Shown piece by piece: positions 31,208-45,681 of a DNA stretch of 64,000 nucleotides. Source of the stretch: Phanerodontia chrysosporium (Eukaryota; Basidiomycota; Agaricomycetes; Polyporales; Phanerochaetaceae); the NCBI GenBank assembly GCA_001910725.1, contig MJGA01000030.1, positions 233,501-297,500 on the forward strand, given 5' to 3'. Position 1 is the stretch's first letter; each line of letters opens with the position of its first letter. The position numbers and the translations under genes were made by a program. The notes under the pieces are model-generated. The model was not told the DNA's origin. It worked only from the letters and a program-made list of their open reading frames with translations, and made no database searches.

Positions 31208-31354
31208 GGCCGGTCAGGATGGCGGTCGAGAGCGAGATAGATAGCGTACGGCGGCGTCTGGGCGTCGAGATATGCGAGGGCCTGTGCCGCAGGCGTCGGT
31301 GATGGTGCGACCGGGAGTCGTGCGTAGAGCGTCCGAGGCGGTGCAGCGCTGCGA

Positions 31355-31370
31355 GCGGTATATATACCGC
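31355..31370. promoter_or_regulatory. Palindromic TATA element upstream of the AASS-like gene
   Basis: GCGGTATATATACCGC is a perfect 16-nt palindrome about 150 bp upstream of the ATG at 31207. It is the best TATA box for the minus-strand gene. No convincing gene is seen on the other side. Confidence 0.4.
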
Positions 31371-31954
31371 GGCGAGTGTCATATGCCAGCGCGGGCGTGC
31401 GGTCACCCGGTGACAGAGACCTTGATCCGCCCGGACTTGCGCCTCCCGCACGCGCCAAGCGTCGACGAGGCGAGCCGCTCGCCGCCAGAGACGACGCCGG
31501 CGATGCTGACTCTCGTGCTGGTCTGCAGAGCAGCGGGGGCGAGCCGCGGGGGCATGCGAAAAGATGGCGGTGGTGGTCAGAGACGCGTCGCAAGCACCGC
31601 GTCTCGCGTCTGCGTTCAGTAATGATCTCCCCGCACGTAAGCACATTCGCGTCACTTCAAGGTCCGTAGGCTTGACGAGCCACGCCGTACAAAGTAGAAC
31701 ATGCGGTAGCGTCCATAACACAGAGTCGATACTCGAGAATTGGGGCGGTCATCAGCCTGGAGCGTAAAGCCTAAATGCCTGAATACGATGTCGATGACTA
31801 GCGCATGTATAGCCGTCAGCTCCCTCAGGGAAGCACCTGTCTTTGCGAAGCGCGTTGTGGTTAGCTATAGAGATGCAGGCCTGCAGAAAATAGCTTCAAC
31901 TACGCCTGCATGTAGGAGAAAATTAATGTACATGTCCGGTCATATGCCTACACT
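31371..31954. other. Intergenic DNA between the AASS-like promoter and the PUP1 3' end
   Basis: No supported gene. Several overlapping open frames in GC-rich sequence lack motifs. Confidence 0.4.
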
Positions 31955-32924
31955 TTAGCTGGTATCCATCGCCTCGCCCGTGTGCGTCACGGTCTCCTCG
32001 ACCACCAGGCTCCGAACGGTCTCTGACTTGATGGCGGTCGTGCCGCGGCGGAAGGTGTAGTGGCGCTCCTTTTCGACACGCTCGTTCGGCTTCACGTAGT
32101 TGCGGAGCATCTCCGTCTTGTCCGCCGTGATCACGCATGCGTCGACGTTCGAGCCGGAGCCAAGGTCGTTGAAGATACCCGCCGAGATCGCGGCGGTGAC
32201 GAGGTCGAGGGCCTCCTGCCGCTCCATGTTCGGCTTCCAGCCCGCTTCGAAGACGGCCATCGCGGCTAGACTTCCGGAGCCCATCGTCACGTACGGAAGC
32301 TTGTCTGTCGAGCCGTGCGGGTGGATGGTGAACAGCTGAGGGCCGGTGACGTCCACGCCACCAAGGACGAGCGCCGCGCCGATGTGCCCTTGGTATCTGA
32401 ACGGTGCTGAGTGCGTAGTCACACCTGCAAGTTTCTGCGCACTCACCGGTAGAGCATCTGCTTGAGCATAGTCATGGCAGTCACCACCCGCGGCTTCCGC
32501 CCAGTCGACAGTGCATGCATCTCCATGTTCGAAGCGATGAGGGCCGTCGTAAACTCAGTGTCTGCTGCTGTTCCCGCGCCGCAGCAGCGAATGTTGTCAG
32601 AGATGTAATGAATCTGTAGGCGAGGTCAGAGATCGCACACCATGAGACCGGCAGCCGGCGCACCTTTTCGCAGTTCTTGTCCGCGACAATGGGGCCCTCG
32701 GTCGCACGAGTATCTGCTCCGAGAACAATTCCATCCTTGAACAGACAGCCGACGATGGTCGTTCCCGTGCTGGTAGCCTTCGGCAGTGGAACGCCCCGCT
32801 GCTCGAGGAAGGTGTTCCTGGACTTTGCTTTAGATCCTGCGGGATTTCCCTAGCAGTACTAAACGTACCGGATGGTGTTTGAGAAGTCAAAGCCAGCCCC
32901 ACGGTACACAGATGCAGATGCCAT
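31955..32924 (-). CDS. PUP1: 20S proteasome subunit beta type-7 (catalytic, PUP1)
   Basis: The beta-2 subunit of the 20S core, which carries trypsin-like activity in cytosol and nucleus. Four exons: 32924-32869, 32817-32664, 32613-32447, 32396-31955, totalling 819 nt (272 aa). The propeptide ends before the catalytic Thr in [20 protein letters not shown]. Then come [20 protein letters not shown] (Lys33-type residue present), [11 protein letters not shown], and the [12 protein letters not shown] and [11 protein letters not shown] loops, in beta-2 order. The C-terminal extension ([12 protein letters not shown]) is the arm that wraps beta-3. All introns are GT-AG. It is divergent from the BAR-protein gene over 225 bp. 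I am confident of the family and subunit type. Confidence 0.93.
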
Positions 32925-33149
32925 CGCAGGAGAGGAGGAAGATGGTGGTAAAGGTGAATGAGCGTACGCGTATGCACATGCACGCACGCGTCAGGGTGGG
33001 CGCTTCGTGCTGCCTCCTAGCGCCAGAGAGGTGTACACCGCTCGTCGCTTTGCCCTCATCATCCGCCTCGCTGCGCACATCGTCTTCCCCTTGTACCCCC
33101 ACAAACATCCAAGATAGAGTCCTCATACCTCAGCCAACCTAACCTTGAC
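32925..33149. promoter_or_regulatory. Shared promoter region of PUP1 and the BAR-protein gene
   Basis: Only 225 bp separate the two divergent start codons, so both core promoters must lie here. No clear TATA box or named regulatory motif is visible. Confidence 0.5.
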
Positions 33150-34415
33150 ATGGCTGCGAGCTGGAAGTCCCTGCAATCCGGGCTGGCAAACCTCAATTTG
33201 GGGCAATCAGCGAACAAGCTGACCCGCGGCCTGAGTTCGACGGTGCAGGCAACCAAGGAGCGACTGGGGCAGGTTGCTGCCGAGGACATCACTGAGCTTC
33301 CTCAGGGTGCGCATCTTTTGGTATATGAAGTGCATGTGGCGGCTCTCACGTCTGTCACGTTCCACAGAGTACAAGGATCTCGAGGCCCGTGTGGATGCGC
33401 TGCGCCAGGCGCACCTCACCCTCCTCAAGTGTGTCTCCCCGCCGCCGCGCCTGTGTGGCCCCTTATCTCACGAGCATCGCACAGGGTCGCGAAGGTCTAC
33501 GAGGCCGAGACGTACGACTACCCCGCCGCGATCCAGGAGTCGATCACCGAGCTCGGCACGACCATCGGCCAGGGCATCACCAACTTCGCCGCCGCGAACC
33601 TCAAGGGCACGAACCTCCCCGCGCCCGCGCCCGTGACGCCGCCCGCGCAGCAGCACAAGACGCTCCCGCACGCACTCGGCCGCGCCGCGACGCAGGCGGC
33701 GACGGCCCTCCAGGCGACGCCCGGCGCAGAGGCAGACAAGTTCGGCAAGGCCCTCGCGAGCTACGCCTCCGCCTGGGAGAAGATCGCCGACGCGCGTGTC
33801 CAGCAGGATGCGGAGATCAAGAACAAGTTCCTTGCCCCCTGGCAGATCACCCTCTCGACCTCTATCGCGGTCGCCATGAAGGCGCGCCAGGCCGTCCGTG
33901 TCAGCCGGCTCGAGCTCGATGCTGCGAAGCAGACGTACGTGACCTATAAATCGTCTGTCGAGTGTGGCTAAAACCGTGCCCGTGTAGTCTCAAGACCGCT
34001 GGCCCGACGAAGCAGGAGGCTGCCCGCATCGAGGTTGAGAATGCCGAAGACGATCTTGTGCAGAAGACCGAGGTTGCCATCACGCTCATGAAGGCCGTCC
34101 TGGACAATGTGAGTCGCTTGGTTTGCTACTCGCTCTCCGGCTAACCGGGTCATGCAGCCTGAGCCCCTCAAGAATCTGAACGAGTTGGCCAAGGCACAGG
34201 CAGGTATCATTCTCCTCTCTGCGCTTCCCACAGCTCAACTCTGTCACACAGTTGATCTTCTACGCCTCGGCAGCAGAGGCCCTCTCTACCGTGCAAGGCG
34301 AGATTGAGGAGCTGAGCGTTGCGGCCGAGGGCGAGTACCGGTGAGCCTCTGTGCGATCCGTTTGCGACCGACGACCCCTCATGGTGTCCCGCGCAGGAAG
34401 TCGCGCGATCACTGA
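33150..34415 (+). CDS. BAR-domain protein, GVP36-like
   Basis: BAR proteins are coiled-coil dimers that bind and bend membranes; yeast Gvp36 acts at Golgi and endosomes. Seven exons: 33150-33306, 33368-33428, 33485-33934, 33988-34108, 34158-34199, 34252-34340, 34397-34415, totalling 939 nt (312 aa). The N-terminus (MAASWKSLQSGLANLNLGQS) could form an amphipathic helix. Long heptad-rich stretches follow, including YKDLEARVDALRQAH, QITLSTSIAVAMKARQAVR and a C-terminal AEALSTVQGEIEEL. The intron after AKAQ appears to start GC (GCAGGT) with a normal AG end; no GT donor there keeps the frame. Yeast Gvp36 and this family share the tail motif EYR(K/N)SR, seen here as EYRKSRDH at the very end. Confidence 0.78.
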
Positions 34416-34768
34416 GCGCCCCCTCGTATAACGCCGACTTCGCCACCAGTAACATCGTTCAACAAGTTGTAATGTGAATCCGGGAATTCCTTATGGACTG
34501 CGTGTATCTACGTACCCAGACTCTTTCGTGTCTACCTTTCCATTGTCTCTATTAGTCGTCGGAACGAGAACCCATGCGCATGCCCCGTCCTGTAACGAAT
34601 TAGAAACGCTGCTGTACATTGTTTACCGGACATCCCGCGAGAACTTTTGTGTCCGACACCATCAACCGCAGCCCACGCGAGCGCGAGCGCGTGCCTTGCG
34701 CGCCACACTCGCTCTTTGTCTCCCGCCACAGCGTCCGCCACCGACGACCCACACACTTTTCTACAGCG

Positions 34769-35626
34769 ATGGACGCAGAGCAGGAGCGCGAGGACGTGCC
34801 TCGCGTTGCGGTCGACAGCCTGCACGACTGGGAGCGCATCCGCCGGAGCTACGCCGAGGCCGCGCGTGCGCAGCTCGAGTCGCGCCTCGCGGACTCGCGG
34901 CGCACGCCCGCAGAGAAGGAGCGGCTGCGGGCGACGCTCGACGCGGTGCGTGCTTGCGCGCACGTCGTGCCACCGCGCGTACTGACCTCTGCGTACAGTT
35001 CGTGGAGCGGACGTTCGAGATGTGCAAGCCGAACCTGCGCGTGAACGGGCGCAACTTTGAGGAGCTCGACGCGGACGAGCAGGGTGCGTCGTGCTATCTT
35101 TCCGCCGTCTCTCAGGTTGCTCACGCGGCGTTCGCGCTTGGCACACAGGCGGCATCGAGCCCTTCGACGAGGGCCTCGACAGGCACATCTGGTCGCTCTC
35201 GGACCAGCGGCTGCAGTGGGACGGCGAGATCGCACGCAAGCGGCGTGAGAAACCCGCAGAGGTGCAGAGGCTCATGCAGGAGCTCCTAGAGGCGCAGCAT
35301 GCGGCGGACGACATGGAGGCCGAGGAGTACGCGGCAGTCGTCGCCGACGAAGACGAGCGGGACGCAGCGCAAGACCGTGAGTATAGCTCGGGTTGCACGC
35401 GTGCAAATGCTCATGAGCTCCTCATAGTGCCAGACGAAGTGTATGCGCAGGTTGAAGACACAGCAAGAAGAACATTTGCACTGGTGGACGAGCTGCAGCA
35501 GGTACGAGTTTCCGGAACTTTTCAACGACTATCCCTGTTCAATCTGTGCAGAGCGTACGGCTTCAACACGAACGCTCACAAAGACTCAAACTCGTTACTG
35601 CCGAAATCAAGAACCTCAAGCCGTAG
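34769..35626 (+). CDS. NSL1: Kinetochore protein NSL1/Mis14 (MIS12 complex)
   Basis: A subunit of the MIS12/MIND complex that bridges inner-kinetochore CENP-C/CENP-T to KNL1 and NDC80. Five exons: 34769-34945, 34999-35083, 35149-35376, 35428-35501, 35552-35626, totalling 639 nt (212 aa). The family pattern is present: an N-terminal helical region (DSLHDWERIRRSYAEAA), FVERTFEMCKPNLRVNGRNF, EPFDEGLDRHIWSLSDQRLQ, and RRxxP as KRREKPAEVQ before a long acidic coiled coil. The C-terminus is basic (HERSQRLKLVTAEIKNLKP). All introns are GT-AG. The assignment rests on the NLRVNG and EPFD signatures, since overall identity in this family is low. Confidence 0.75.
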
Positions 35627-35932
35627 CATTTTTCTCTTAAGTTACGGACCGATCTATGTAGTACTATTGGATGTTGTACATTATTACACTACTTTCATGA
35701 CAGCGAGTTCGCCGAGTCTATACACCCTCTGCCGGACGTTCTTCTGAGTGTCACGCGTCGTCGTCGAGACTCTTTTTCCCGTAGCTGGGTGGATTTCGGG
35801 TGACCAAGGTAGCGGACATGGCACGACGAAAAGACAGGCATCGCAGTGTTTGGGCTCAGCAATTCCAGGCGGAAGCAGCGAGAAATATTGAAATAAAACA
35901 GAGAGAGCAAGTGTGTAGACGTACAACAAGAC

Positions 35933-36709
35933 CTATGAACCGCGGAAGCCGCCCCGTCCACCCCGACCACCGCCAAAGCCTCCACGGCCACGAGGCGCAC
36001 CTCTTGATGCACCGCGGAAACCGCCAGCACCCCCACGACCGCCGAATCCTCCACCACGTCCTCCTCCAAATCCACCACCGCGAGGACCACCGCGACCACC
36101 GCGCCCTGGTGGGCCGCCCCTCCCGCGGGGACCACCAGCACCACCGCGACCGCCTCTTGGCTTTTCTGTTAATGCCGTCAGACAGCTCTCCGATGAGACG
36201 CAGGATTACGCACTTGTGACACCGCCCGCAACCTTGGGCTTGGGCAGGAATCGTTCAATGGGGAGAAGCTTCTCGCCCGAGATATAGACCTTGTCGCCCT
36301 TCTTGAAGGAGCTCGCGACCATGCCCTCGCCCATCTTGACTGAGAAGTACACCTCATTAATGGGGCCGAGGATTTCGTCGACCTTGCCGATCTGCGACTT
36401 GTTCTGGAGGTAGATGGGCGCATTAAAGTGCGGGACCTTGTCCGGCATAAGCGACTGGCAGAGCATCTCGTCCTCGACGGCGTGGATGAACGAGCCCATT
36501 TCTAGCAACAGCTGCGGTTAATTTCCAAGTCACGATTTGAAGCGAGTATTTGCGCACCGAGCACCGTCTCAGGGGGGCCCATGTCCCTCTGCTGGAATCC
36601 GCCCCGTCCGCCGCCGCGGCCTGCAACACTGAGCATCACTCCCCCTCGCGAGGACAGCGCGGGACTCACCACCACGACCACCAGAAAAGCCTCGTCCACC
36701 GCGACTCAT
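35933..36709 (-). CDS. GAR1: H/ACA ribonucleoprotein subunit GAR1
   Basis: Core protein of H/ACA snoRNPs, which guide rRNA pseudouridylation in the nucleolus; it contacts Cbf5/dyskerin. Four exons: 36709-36670, 36620-36558, 36501-36223, 36165-35933, totalling 615 nt (204 aa). The usual architecture is complete: a short N-terminal RGG region ([14 protein letters not shown]), a central beta-barrel ([64 protein letters not shown]), then a C-terminal RGG tail of about 75 residues. The tail lies in the last exon and ends GGFRGS. It is divergent from the aldehyde dehydrogenase gene over 260 bp. Confidence 0.95.
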
Positions 36710-36969
36710 GTTGTGCAGGACGAGCGGTCAGGAATAAAGTAGAGTGCAAGGGCACGCCGGCGAGGTCGTCCTGGGTGTAATTATTTCACTCTCGCCCGTC
36801 CGCCCTGTTTGCTTGTGCGGCGGCGGGCGTCTGCATGACAAGTTTTGCGGAGATCGCCGCATGCCGATGCTCGCGTGGGCGACGGGCGCCTGTGGTAGCA
36901 GGATGCTGCTCACCGTGCTTGATAGCCTGCTATCGTCCCCTTGTTCGCGCGACGACGACGACGACAACG
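36710..36969. promoter_or_regulatory. Shared promoter region of GAR1 and the aldehyde dehydrogenase gene
   Basis: 260 bp between divergent ATGs. A (GAC)n-like tract just before 36970 may be 5' UTR. No TATA box is evident. Confidence 0.45.
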
Positions 36970-39277
<2,308 letters not shown>

Positions 39278-39762
39278 ATCGCGCAGGGGATCCTGGTTGC
39301 CGCAGCGACCGGCGGCGCGAACGACGTGATGTACAGTATACCAACCGCTTGGACAAATTCGTTTGCTATCGCTGGACAAATGGTTGAGGCGTCTGACTGC
39401 CAGAGGTAGGTGAATGCATCTGCGACGGGCGGCCTGCGACTTGAGACGAGGTAGACATGCGTCTCGCGGGAAGTGGGAGACGGTGATCGTCTCGAGGACT
39501 GTTGTCCCGCTCAAATACAGCAACAGGCCTTTTGTTACACACGGTGTGAGGCACATATGGGCAAGGCCGGCGGACTTGTGACCGTCCCTGAGCGCGAGTG
39601 TCGAGCTCCAGGTCGCATGCGGGGGATGAGCGAGCGCCTACAATCAATCGGGATTATCCGGGCCGCATATTCCCCGCACTTGATTGCCCTCTCGCGGTGC
39701 ATTTATTACAAGACCTCCTCCGCTCGCCGCACTTTTCACTTTTCCCGCCGTCGTCGCCGACG

Positions 39763-41800
39763 ATGAAGGTACACAAGCGACTCTACTCTGCTATACCGCG
39801 CCCGCTCGCTGCGTCGTCATCGACGCCGACATCCGCACCCGTCGCTCGTGTCCGCTCCAACTCGGCGTGCTCCTCCCGTTCCCTCTACACCGCCGCCCAG
39901 AGTCCGCTCCCTTTCCCTTTCTTCGACGCCCCGCCGCCCGCCTCACCGAGCTCACGGCCAGGCTCTAGCAGCTACGCCATCCAGAGCCGTCTGGCGGCGG
40001 AAGTCAAGGGCGAGGTCGAAGGGCACGCCAACTCCAACGCCCCGCAGAGCCATTCTCAGCATTCGGGACCGCCACCGTACTCGCTCGTCTTTTCGTCGGG
40101 CTCGTCGCAGTCCTCACTGAATAGCAATGCTTCGCACTATCCTTTGTTCTATCCGTACACCTCCTTCGGCTCTGCTTCCCTCAATCCTGCCTTCGAGAGC
40201 GGCTCCGAGACCGCGCACCCGTCGAAGCGCCAGCGGACCCGCTACCACCTTGACGTTGGTGCCTATGGCATCCCAAAACACTCGCGAGACCCGCGAGCGG
40301 GCCGTGGCGGCCACATGAACAAGCCGTTCACCTCAACCAGCTCCTCACACGATGGCAGCCACGCCGTCCAGGTCGGCGAGGACGCCTACTTCATCCGGGA
40401 AAATGCCATGGGCATCGCCGACGGCGTGGGTGGGTGGGCACGGGCAAAGGGCAAAGGTACGCCGTCGTCATCTCACCTCCATTGCAATCATCCTCAGGGT
40501 CGTCCGAATACAGCGCGAGGCGAGGGCCCGAGTCCGAGTGCCCTCTTTGCCCATCGGCTTATGCACTACTGCTGTGAAGAAGTAGCTTCAGGGAGGCACC
40601 CGCCAGACGCCTATGATCCCAGGTCCGTGTACCCTTGTCCGTCGGGGCGCTGCGTGTGTTAACCTTTCCGGCCTAGTAGCGCGGAAGACTCCGAGCACGG
40701 GCTGCTATCTCAGGAGCTCGACGACTCTCTAGAAGATCTTGCAGATGGCCTCGACGTGCTCATGGTCCTCGAGCGGGCATACGATAAAACGTTGCGTGCA
40801 CACGTTGTCCCACCAACCGACGTTGCAGACCAGGTACCTCCAAAAGCGCGGGGCAGCGCGGAATTCCCACAGCCAGGGTCGGGTCCGCAAGCTTCACCCT
40901 CTCCATCGCCGCAACCAGCGTCGCGCAGTACATCACCAAGTCAACCTCCCTCAAACTCTGTGCCCCTCATGGAGGGCTCTTCGACCGCTCTCCTTGCGAT
41001 CCTGGATCATTCGCCCAGTCAGGCGCCCAAGCCGCGAATACCAGTGCCACTGCTCCCACGGCCGCTACACCGCACCGAGACCGCACATACGCCGACGAGC
41101 GACCGCGGGGCCGTCCTGCGCGTCGCGCACCTCGGCGACTGCATGGCGATGCTCATCCGGGACGACGCCATCGTGTGGCGGACGGACGAGATGTGGTGGG
41201 ACGTGCGTACCAGTTTTTCCCAGTGCCCCGCACCCCTGCATGATACTGATACCCCCGCGCTCCCCGCAGTTCAACACGCCCGTGCAGCTCGGCCCGGCCT
41301 CGTCGACGCGCCCGCGCGATGCGCACGTCTTCACCGTGCCCGTGCAAGCGGACGACATCCTCGTGCTCGCGTCCGACGGGCTCAGCGACAACCTCTGGGA
41401 CGAGGACATTCTGGACGAGGTCGTCCGCTTCCGCCGCTCCTTCATGGCCCCCGACGGCGCCGCCCCCGCGCCCAACGCGCTCCTCCGCCGCAGCACGCTC
41501 GTCGGCATGCTCAGCGAGGCCCTCTGCTCGCGTGCACGCTGCGTCTCCGAGCGCAAGGGCCTCCGCCGTGCGCCTACAGCGGCGGCGGCGGCGCGCCCCG
41601 TGCCTACGTATGCCGAGGACGAGATACCGTTTGCGCGCCGCGCGCGCGAGCAGGGCCGCTGGTTCGACGGCGGGAAGCCCGATGGTGCGTGCCTGCCCCC
41701 CCTGTTGTCTGTTTTGAGGCTGGGACGCTGACGTGCCCCATGTGTTCTAGACATCTGCGTCCTCGTCGCTGTCGTCTCGCCGTCCGACCCTGTGCCGTAG
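39763..41800 (+). CDS. PTC7: PP2C-family protein phosphatase, PTC7-like
   Basis: A metal-dependent Ser/Thr phosphatase; yeast Ptc7 is mitochondrial and activates coenzyme Q synthesis through Coq7. Five exons: 39763-40456, 40514-40622, 40677-41202, 41270-41684, 41751-41800, totalling 1,794 nt (597 aa). The N-terminus is basic and Ser/Arg-rich with no acids for about 40 residues, fitting a mitochondrial presequence. Catalytic blocks are VGEDAYFIRE and GIADGVGGWA (metal Asp), then VLRVAHLGDCMAMLIR, DDILVLASDGLSDNLWDEDI, and a last exon with DDICVLVAVV. Ser/Pro-rich inserts make it longer than yeast Ptc7 (343 aa). The acceptor of intron 1 is uncertain by six bases; both choices stay in frame. Confidence 0.85.
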
Positions 41801-42939
41801 AGTGGCCACCCTGCGAGCAGCCGCCCTCGTCCGTTCTATATTTCAGATATCCTACTCCCGGACACTTCTCTTCTGTAATCCTAGCCAATGTACATCGCCA
41901 TACATGTATGCATACAGCCACTCCTCGGATCCTCGTCCTTTTTTATGCCCTATCCCCAAGTTATCTTTAGCATTATCGATTTGTCTCTCCGTCCTTGCGC
42001 AAAATTTTAGCCCACACACTAGTCTCGCCACATTTCACAACCTCATTTCTCCACAAATTCTGTATACATACATTACACTATTTATCGACGTGAAATACAG
42101 GAGTCCTTTAGCATCTACGCTACACAGATGGGTGTGTTAGGTACTCTTTGTAGAGAATGATATGCATGACAGTCGGCGGCGACAGGTTCTACAACCGCCC
42201 GAGGGAGAGATACGTGCTACAGTGTAGATAAACAGCCAAGTCCGAGAGCGAAAAACATGCGACGATGACGGGTCCGTGGAGCCATGAGCGGAATGTATCG
42301 TACAGATACCCGAGAGCCAGTAGATAAAAGACGCATGCGACAGAGAAAGTGCGGCAGGAGGCAGATAACAGAACGAAGCAACAGAGATACAGCAGTCCCG
42401 TATTGCAAAGCGATACAGACGGAGAGAGGGGAAGCAGTAATCCATGCAGCAATGGCATGTATCAGATGATGCAGGAGACAAAGGTTGCAGCGAGAACCGG
42501 AAGGAAGAGCGAATGCAGGCTAATGATACAGGTCAGTATTGCAGCGACGAAAGCAGTGCGTGGATCCGATCCTGGATGCGGCGAACGTAAATCCGTTCGA
42601 GAGAATTGCAGTATTCCGATGAAGCCAGCGAGAACGGTCGAGAGAGGGCGAGAATAGGCAGCGAAGGGAAGATCGACCCGCGAGCAGCGCGCGGACCTCA
42701 AAGGATAATCGAGCGCGCCAGGCCGGCGATTTTGGCGATATTCGGAGAAGGGGCGAAGATCGTGCGCGTATAGCAGGCGAGCGATAATGGGACCGAGCCA
42801 GGTGAGTCAAAACGAAGGGGGATGGGTCAGCAGCGACGAGTATCAACGTTAGCCCGATATTAGACGATGCAAAGGATCAGCCATAGGAAGAGCACGGAGA
42901 GAGTCGGCCAGCAAAATCGAGCGATTGACTCGGGAGGGT
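41801..42939. other. Intergenic DNA between convergent PTC7-like and Rua1-like genes
   Basis: No supported gene over 1.1 kb. It presumably holds both 3' ends. Composition shifts from AT-richer (41870-42130) to purine-rich (42290-42840). Confidence 0.45.
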
Positions 42940-44732
42940 CTAGCAGTCGAGGTGTTGCACGGCAGCCTTCCAGACGTCGTCCTCGATATAGTGCCCCGCT
43001 TCGCCGGCGACGTGGCTGCCACCGTGACAAGTGGCGGCGTGTTTCCACCAGAAGATCTCGGGCACCTGCGCCATGTCGACAGAGGTGAGCATTCGGGACA
43101 TCGCAGCGTCAAGCGAAGGGGAAGCGCGACGTGAGCCGAGCGCACCTTGACTTCAACATCCTTCACGCCCTCGACGTTGACCCACTTTCCGCAGGCGTGA
43201 CAGCGGCCCTGCAGGATCCGGGACTTTTCGTGCTTGCTCGCCGTGGGCCGGGCGGCGTGCTTGAAGGCGACAGGTGGGGAGAAAGGCGTGCCTGAAGGAG
43301 AGATGCCTACATTTAGGTCAGCGCGCAAAACCACCGAAGAGCACACAATCAGCGCGAAACGACAATCTCGCACTGAATCTATACATACCATGGGCATACT
43401 GCATGTGGTAGCTGCAGTGTCATCATCAGCAATCGCTCAATGTGAGTACCTGCAGAACTCTGTATGGAGACGTCAGCCTTCACCACGAAACACAATAGCA
43501 CCCACATACCACTTATAGGCACTGAACTTCGTGCTCAGCCACACCTTGCGATTGGCGCCACCTCGCGCAAGAGGCTCGACGCATATCGGACAGAGGCCCA
43601 CCTGCAGGCACGCCAGTCAGACAAGCCTTCCGATTGGATATATGCGCACCTTTGAACCACCCTTGCCGCGTACCCAGCGCGGTGTATACAGGTCGAGCGG
43701 GCTACGGGGAGCGTTTGGTACCGCACCTCCAAGCGCACGTTCCATGCTGAGTTCTGGCTCAAAACAGGGGACACGGACGCCGTATGCGGGGACAGGGAAA
43801 CGACTGTAGAAGCAAGGGAATGCGTGATGCCGTGGGACGTGCGCCGGCAGAATACGCTGTGCGTACTGCGGAACAGCGTCCTCTGAACACTCTCCAGCCG
43901 CCTCCTCAATCCGTGGCGTCGAACAACGCGAAGGCGATGCCGCAGGTGAGGAGCGATCCTCGTCTTGGCGATGGACTTCGACAAGTCTTGCGCGCTTTCT
44001 TCGGTTTTCGCTCGAGAGCTCGTAGTTGTCGTCGCTATCGCTGCTCGAGTGATCGTGAGCTACAGTCACAGGTCGCCGCCTGCGTTTGCGAGAAGAAGCG
44101 GGAGGGCCCTCTGTAGCTGACTGGGCAGTCCCTGAAGGACCTGCACTTGTCCGTGTCCGCGCTCGAGTTCGTGGGGGGCTGCCGAGCCAGTCTGCACAGT
44201 CAAAGCGCGAGCCAATGCTCCGACTTGGTGCTGAAGACTCGAGTTGCACGCGTCGCCGTAGTCGATGGACAAGACTGTGCTCCTCCAGCAGCACGGATTG
44301 GCTAGCGGCTGAACTACTGTGAGTGCGTTGGGGTTCGCTCGCGGAGGATGAGTGGAACGGAGCGAGGTGAACGGCTTTGTCTACGACCTCGGCGCTGGGG
44401 ACCGACTCATCCGGTTGCACGTCGCTCCTGGAACGGTAGGGCTTGTTGCTTTTTGCTATGCTTACGTTCGTGGCTGTTCCTCTTCCGAGCTGGACGCGTG
44501 TCACGCTGTCTAGTGTAGTGATGTCGCTGGCAGGCGTCGAAAGATTTCCGACCAGCGTAGACGAAGCCTTGTCGTTGACGGACAATTCAGATAGTGGTGA
44601 AAGAGATGTTTGCGAGGAGGGGTGATCATGAGGAGGAGAGCTTGGATACATCAGTTCAAGGGAGGCAATGGGCGATGACGATGGGTCAACCGTCAGTCTA
44701 TCGGTCGTGTTGATGTGCCGGTCAGTATTCAT
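42940..44732 (-). CDS. Rua1-type zinc-finger transcription regulator
   Basis: The C-terminal domain matches the fungal family named for Ustilago Rua1, an activator of the ustilagic acid cluster. Five exons: 44732-43650, 43601-43510, 43411-43389 (23 nt), 43306-43146, 43065-42940, totalling 1,485 nt (494 aa). About 340 N-terminal residues are Ser/Pro-rich with a basic nuclear-localisation-like run (SSRKRRRRP). The conserved part follows: DLYTPRWVRGKG, GLCPICVEPLARGG, KVWLSTKFSAYKCYHMQYAH with GISPSG, GRCHACGKWV, and EIFWWKHAATCH. These supply paired CxxC and H...H ligands for zinc. The target genes are unknown, and no secondary-metabolite cluster is visible here. Confidence 0.82.
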
Positions 44733-45159
44733 AAAGTCAGTCTGCTCAAGGAATTGGCGGTCAGCAAAACAGTGTAGAAGGACACAAATCAGAAGAGAGA
44801 ATGAGATAGAGACAGTACGTGACTGCGGCGTGCATATATGCGGTTACGGTCACTTTTCTCGGCTTGAGCAGGAATACCACATGCCTTGCAACGACCGTGA
44901 CAGCAGGGGTAGATATCTGAGTGCCTTTGGGGTGATAACAAACGGCGGAATCGGCGCCGCCTACTCAAAGTGACCAGAAGAGATGACGTACATCGTCAGT
45001 CAATTCATTGTCCAGATCAGTACGGGAGTATCGAGCCGATAACTTGTAATCGGCATGGGATATGGCGACGTTTAGCAGCCGGCGATGGCTGCGAACGCGA
45101 GTACCGCGCGTGGGCCTGTCCTCTGCGGATAGTCAGTTCTGCGGACCGCGGGAACTAGG

Positions 45160-45681
45160 TTAGTGCTCACCAGCCTTGCGCCGCTTCGGATCCGGCAAGC
45201 GTGCCTCTGCGCGGGCGCGTTCCTGCTCTTTGCGTTCGCTCTCATGGAGGATCGGCGAGCACGAGACTGCCTCGAATGCGGGGTGGCGGGGAGAGTCCCA
45301 GAACACACAGGGAGAGCTTAGCGGATGGCCGAGCACGTCGAGCCTGGTGCGCTCTAGGGGCAGAATACTGCGGCTGGGCGTGCAGGGTCCTGGAGAGGGC
45401 GGAAAGGTGCTCTGGGTGCTCTGGGAGTGCGGGTGTGAGCCGGTGCTGGCGGATGGATAGAGGTTGAATCGGGTCGATGGCGCGGGCGAGGCGGCAAGGT
45501 GGAGGAGGGTGTCTGCAGCGGTGAGGGTGCGGAAGGAGGGGTGGGCGGTGAGGTCGGGGTAGGGGCAGTCGCGGCGGGGGGTGGGGGACTCGTAGGGGAC
45601 GCGGGCGGGGAGGTGGAAGAAGGGCGAGTCGAGGGTGAAGCGGGGCGAGCGCTGCGGGGGTGTGGCGGGAAAGGAGAACAT
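45160..45681 (-). CDS. Small Pro/Ser-rich hypothetical protein
   Basis: A single open frame of 173 codons from ATG 45681. It is rich in Pro, Ser and Arg with several SP/TP dipeptides (PPQRSPRF, PFRPSPGP-like repeats) and ends in a basic patch, DPKRRKAGEH, that could be nuclear-localising. GTGAGC at the end of the frame is a good splice donor, and an acceptor near 45110 would extend the protein by about 47 residues. No known domain is seen. It lies 163 bp from the divergent p24 gene. The open frame and sensible promoter position support it, but homology does not. Confidence 0.5.
   Translation of the reverse strand: MFSFPATPPQRSPRFTLDSPFFHLPARVPYESPTPRRDCPYPDLTAHPSFRTLTAADTLLHLAASPAPSTRFNLYPSASTGSHPHSQSTQSTFPPSPGPCTPSRSILPLERTRLDVLGHPLSSPCVFWDSPRHPAFEAVSCSPILHESERKEQERARAEARLPDPKRRKAGEH

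Noticed and set aside
39598..39762. An upstream start for the PTC7-like protein within the longer open frame
   Set aside because: The extension has no ATG-led conserved sequence, while ATG 39763 begins a plausible mitochondrial presequence.
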